A stretch of 12,741 nt of DNA from JAVBNC01 sp031551765 (GTDB lineage Bacteria > Desulfobacterota > Desulfovibrionia > Desulfovibrionales > Desulfovibrionaceae), in contig JAVBNC010000058.1 in NCBI GenBank assembly GCA_031551765.1, positions 1 through 12,741 of the forward strand, given 5' to 3'. Below the pieces are notes generated by a model. That model worked only from the letters and a program-made list of their open reading frames with translations. It did no database searches and was not told the origin of the DNA. Below, piece by piece: positions 11,168 to 12,741 of this stretch (positions are counted from its first letter, which is position 1; each line of letters begins with the position of its first letter). Position numbers and translations under genes: made by a program.

Positions 11168-12661
11168 CTACCCGTGGAACAGCCCGATAACCCTGAACCA
11201 GGTGAAAATGGCGACGCTGATGACGCAGGCCCCGATGAAACAGGTGACCATGGCGTACTTGATCTGGTCCAGCACGCTGAAAAAGCCGGTGGAGAAATAG
11301 ATGGCGTTGACCTTGGAATGCGGCGGCAGCGTGATGGTGTAGGTCATGGTCATGGCGGCGGCCAGCGCCAGGGGCGCGGGTTCCATGCCCAAGCCCTTGG
11401 CCAGCGCGATGAAAGAGGGGATAAGAATGGTCACGCGCACGGTCTTGCTGGTGAAAATAAGGTGGCTGTACATGCTGATAAATACCACCAGAATGTACAC
11501 GGCCGTGTGGCTCATGGACGCCAGGCCCAGGGAGGAGACGACCTTGTTGATGATCCACTCGGCGGCCTTGGTTTTTTCCAGGGCGTTGCCCACGGCGTAG
11601 GCCCCGGCGGCGAAAAGCATCAGGTCCCACTTGATCTTGGCTTCTTTCCAGGTCAGTACGCCGTAGTTGGGCAGCAGACAGCACACGGCCGCGATAATGG
11701 CCGTCATGTACACGCTGATCTCAAAGCCGAACCAGGGTTTCTGGTAGTCGGACGTGGCCCAGAGCAGCACGGTCATCAGAAAGATGGCCAGGGTCTTCAC
11801 TTCCACGGGCGACCAGGCGCCCATTTCATCCAGTTCCGCGCGCAGGCGGTCCATGCCTTCGCCGAAAGAGGACTCGCTTTTGAAGGAAAAGAGCGAAAAG
11901 CCGATGAAAAAGGTCAGCAGCATGGTGATGACGGCGGTGGGCATGGAAGCCAGCAGCCAGTCCATGTAGCCGATGCGGGTGCCGGTCAGGTCGTTGATGA
12001 AACCCACCGCGATAATGTTCCCGGCCGTGGCGGTCATGACGCCGGACGTGGCCAGCGCGTCCGCCTGCACGCCCTGCAGCATCATGACCCGGCCCAGATT
12101 GCTCTCGCCGGGCACGGCCTGGTAAACCTCCAGCAAAATGATGCAGATGGGCACCATCAAGGTGGCCCGCGCCGTGGTGGAAGGCACGAAAAACGCCAGC
12201 GCGAAATTGATGAACACCAAAATGAACAAGGTGCGCCTGGGTGTTTTCCCGAAACTGGTGACCATGTACAGCGCGAACCGCCGGGCCAGATTGGATTTGA
12301 TCATGGCCGCCGTGAGCACAAAGGCCGAAACCATGAGCCAGATGACGTCATACCCCAGCGTGCCCAGCACGTTCCGTTCCGACCAGGTGCCGGTCACCGA
12401 AAGCATGATCACCGCGATAAGCGAGGTCAAATAAATGGGAATGGGGCTGGCTACCCACATGGTCAGCGCGAACATGAAAATGGCCATGGCCTGCTGCCCC
12501 TTGCGCGTGAGCCCCGCCGGCTGGGGCATGAAAAAGAGCAGCAGAAAAAGCGCGGCGGCAATATAAAACCCGTACTTTTTTAAAAAAGAGCCGGAATCGC
12601 CCTTTTTCAACGAAGCCGGTGCGCTGTCCGGAGGACTAACAGGGGCTGCAACGGTGCTCAC
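11168..12661 (-). CDS. DASS/SLC13-family anion transporter
   Basis: The 497-residue protein has about twelve membrane segments and a two-repeat fold with hairpins. LAFFVPSTTARATLMVPI (about 155-172) and HLIFTSKTVRVTILIPS (400-416) are the two substrate/sodium motifs. WDLMLFAAGAYAVGNAL (345-361) is the usual second-half hairpin opening. The first ~28 residues are a soluble, proline-containing extension. Members carry di- or tricarboxylates, sulfate or related anions with sodium or by exchange. The substrate is not readable here: the motifs lack both asparagines of the usual SNT. GTG 12661 is chosen because AAGGAG (12673-12668) lies six bases before it. The gene appears single; the window ends 80 bases upstream in a hairpin. 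Confidence 0.88.
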   Translation of the reverse strand: MSTVAAPVSPPDSAPASLKKGDSGSFLKKYGFYIAAALFLLLFFMPQPAGLTRKGQQAMAIFMFALTMWVASPIPIYLTSLIAVIMLSVTGTWSERNVLGTLGYDVIWLMVSAFVLTAAMIKSNLARRFALYMVTSFGKTPRRTLFILVFINFALAFFVPSTTARATLMVPICIILLEVYQAVPGESNLGRVMMLQGVQADALATSGVMTATAGNIIAVGFINDLTGTRIGYMDWLLASMPTAVITMLLTFFIGFSLFSFKSESSFGEGMDRLRAELDEMGAWSPVEVKTLAIFLMTVLLWATSDYQKPWFGFEISVYMTAIIAAVCCLLPNYGVLTWKEAKIKWDLMLFAAGAYAVGNALEKTKAAEWIINKVVSSLGLASMSHTAVYILVVFISMYSHLIFTSKTVRVTILIPSFIALAKGLGMEPAPLALAAAMTMTYTITLPPHSKVNAIYFSTGFFSVLDQIKYAMVTCFIGACVISVAIFTWFRVIGLFHG

Positions 12662-12712
12662 GATGTTCTCCTTGTGAGGCAGGTTCTAAATAGTTGTCGA
12701 AGCCATCCAAGA

Positions 12713-12741
12713 ATGAGAGCAGGGCGGAGCCCTGCTCTCAT
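12713..12741. terminator. Perfect 13-bp hairpin at the right edge
   Basis: ATGAGAGCAGGGC (12713-12725) and its exact complement (12729-12741) are separated by GGA. It is probably the terminator of a gene beyond the edge, upstream of the DASS gene. Its core AGGGCGGAGCCCT recurs as the reverse complement at 4436-4448 beside repeat copy 1. The following bases are outside the window, so a T-run cannot be judged. Confidence 0.5.

Noticed and set aside
9439..12583. Long plus-strand open frames opposite apgM and the DASS gene (9439-10992, 10772-12583) and opposite panB (8514-9557)
   Set aside because: Same Gly/His/Arg/Gln-rich antisense pattern; the minus-strand genes carry clear family motifs.
1..12741. 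CRISPR arrays, tRNA or rRNA genes, prophage genes, classic riboswitches
   Set aside because: No regularly spaced repeats, no tRNA/rRNA-like sequence and no phage structural motifs were found by reading both strands.

Overview
The window is GC-rich (apart from a few AT-rich control segments) and reads as a bacterial chromosome segment. An archaeal-type phosphoglycerate mutase, a SLC13/DASS anion carrier, an NSS-family symporter and the codon usage together suggest a sulfate/sulfite-reducing deltaproteobacterium of the Desulfovibrio/Bilophila kind. This is an inference from gene content; no rRNA or other taxonomic marker is present.

Layout, left to right. 1-125: the 5' end of an IS630-like transposase running off the left edge, with its own promoter. 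239-927 (+): a GntR/FCD-type regulator broken by four separate one-base losses. 971-1558 (-): an exported Staphylococcal-nuclease-like (thermonuclease) protein. 1738-3109 (-): a compact three-gene unit in transcription order hicA toxin, hicB antitoxin with a long C-terminal extension, and a SecB-like chaperone. 3205-4413 (-): an MFS transporter of the YbfB/YjiJ type, ended by a clear intrinsic terminator. 4776-6137 (-): an NSS sodium symporter with altered sodium-site residues. 6374-7342 (-): an aldo/keto reductase. 7828-8091 and 8239-8538 (+): two small proteins of unknown function. 8574-9536 (-): panB. 9718-10953 (-): apgM, with threonine where the nucleophilic serine is expected. 11168-12661 (-): a DASS/SLC13 anion transporter with altered SNT motifs.

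The most notable system is the hicA-hicB-secB-like unit. Gaps of 11 and 2 bases join the genes. The antitoxin carries about 75 residues beyond its DNA-binding domain, and the last gene encodes a SecB-fold protein. This is the architecture of a toxin-antitoxin-chaperone (TAC) module: the chaperone would bind the antitoxin tail and protect it, so failure of the chaperone frees the HicA RNase. TAC modules are best known from the HigBA-SecB type of Mycobacterium tuberculosis; a HicAB version in this lineage, with this tail, deserves attention. The module has its own boundary: a terminator immediately upstream of hicA and a candidate operator palindrome over the hicA start.

Other structure includes a ~130-bp intergenic repeat in two copies (4451-4584 and 11011-11139), each between a minus-strand transporter gene and the next minus-strand gene, and several large hairpins (4720-4767, 9611-9650, 12713-12741). 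The remaining genes look like ordinary core metabolism and transport with no obvious common pathway.
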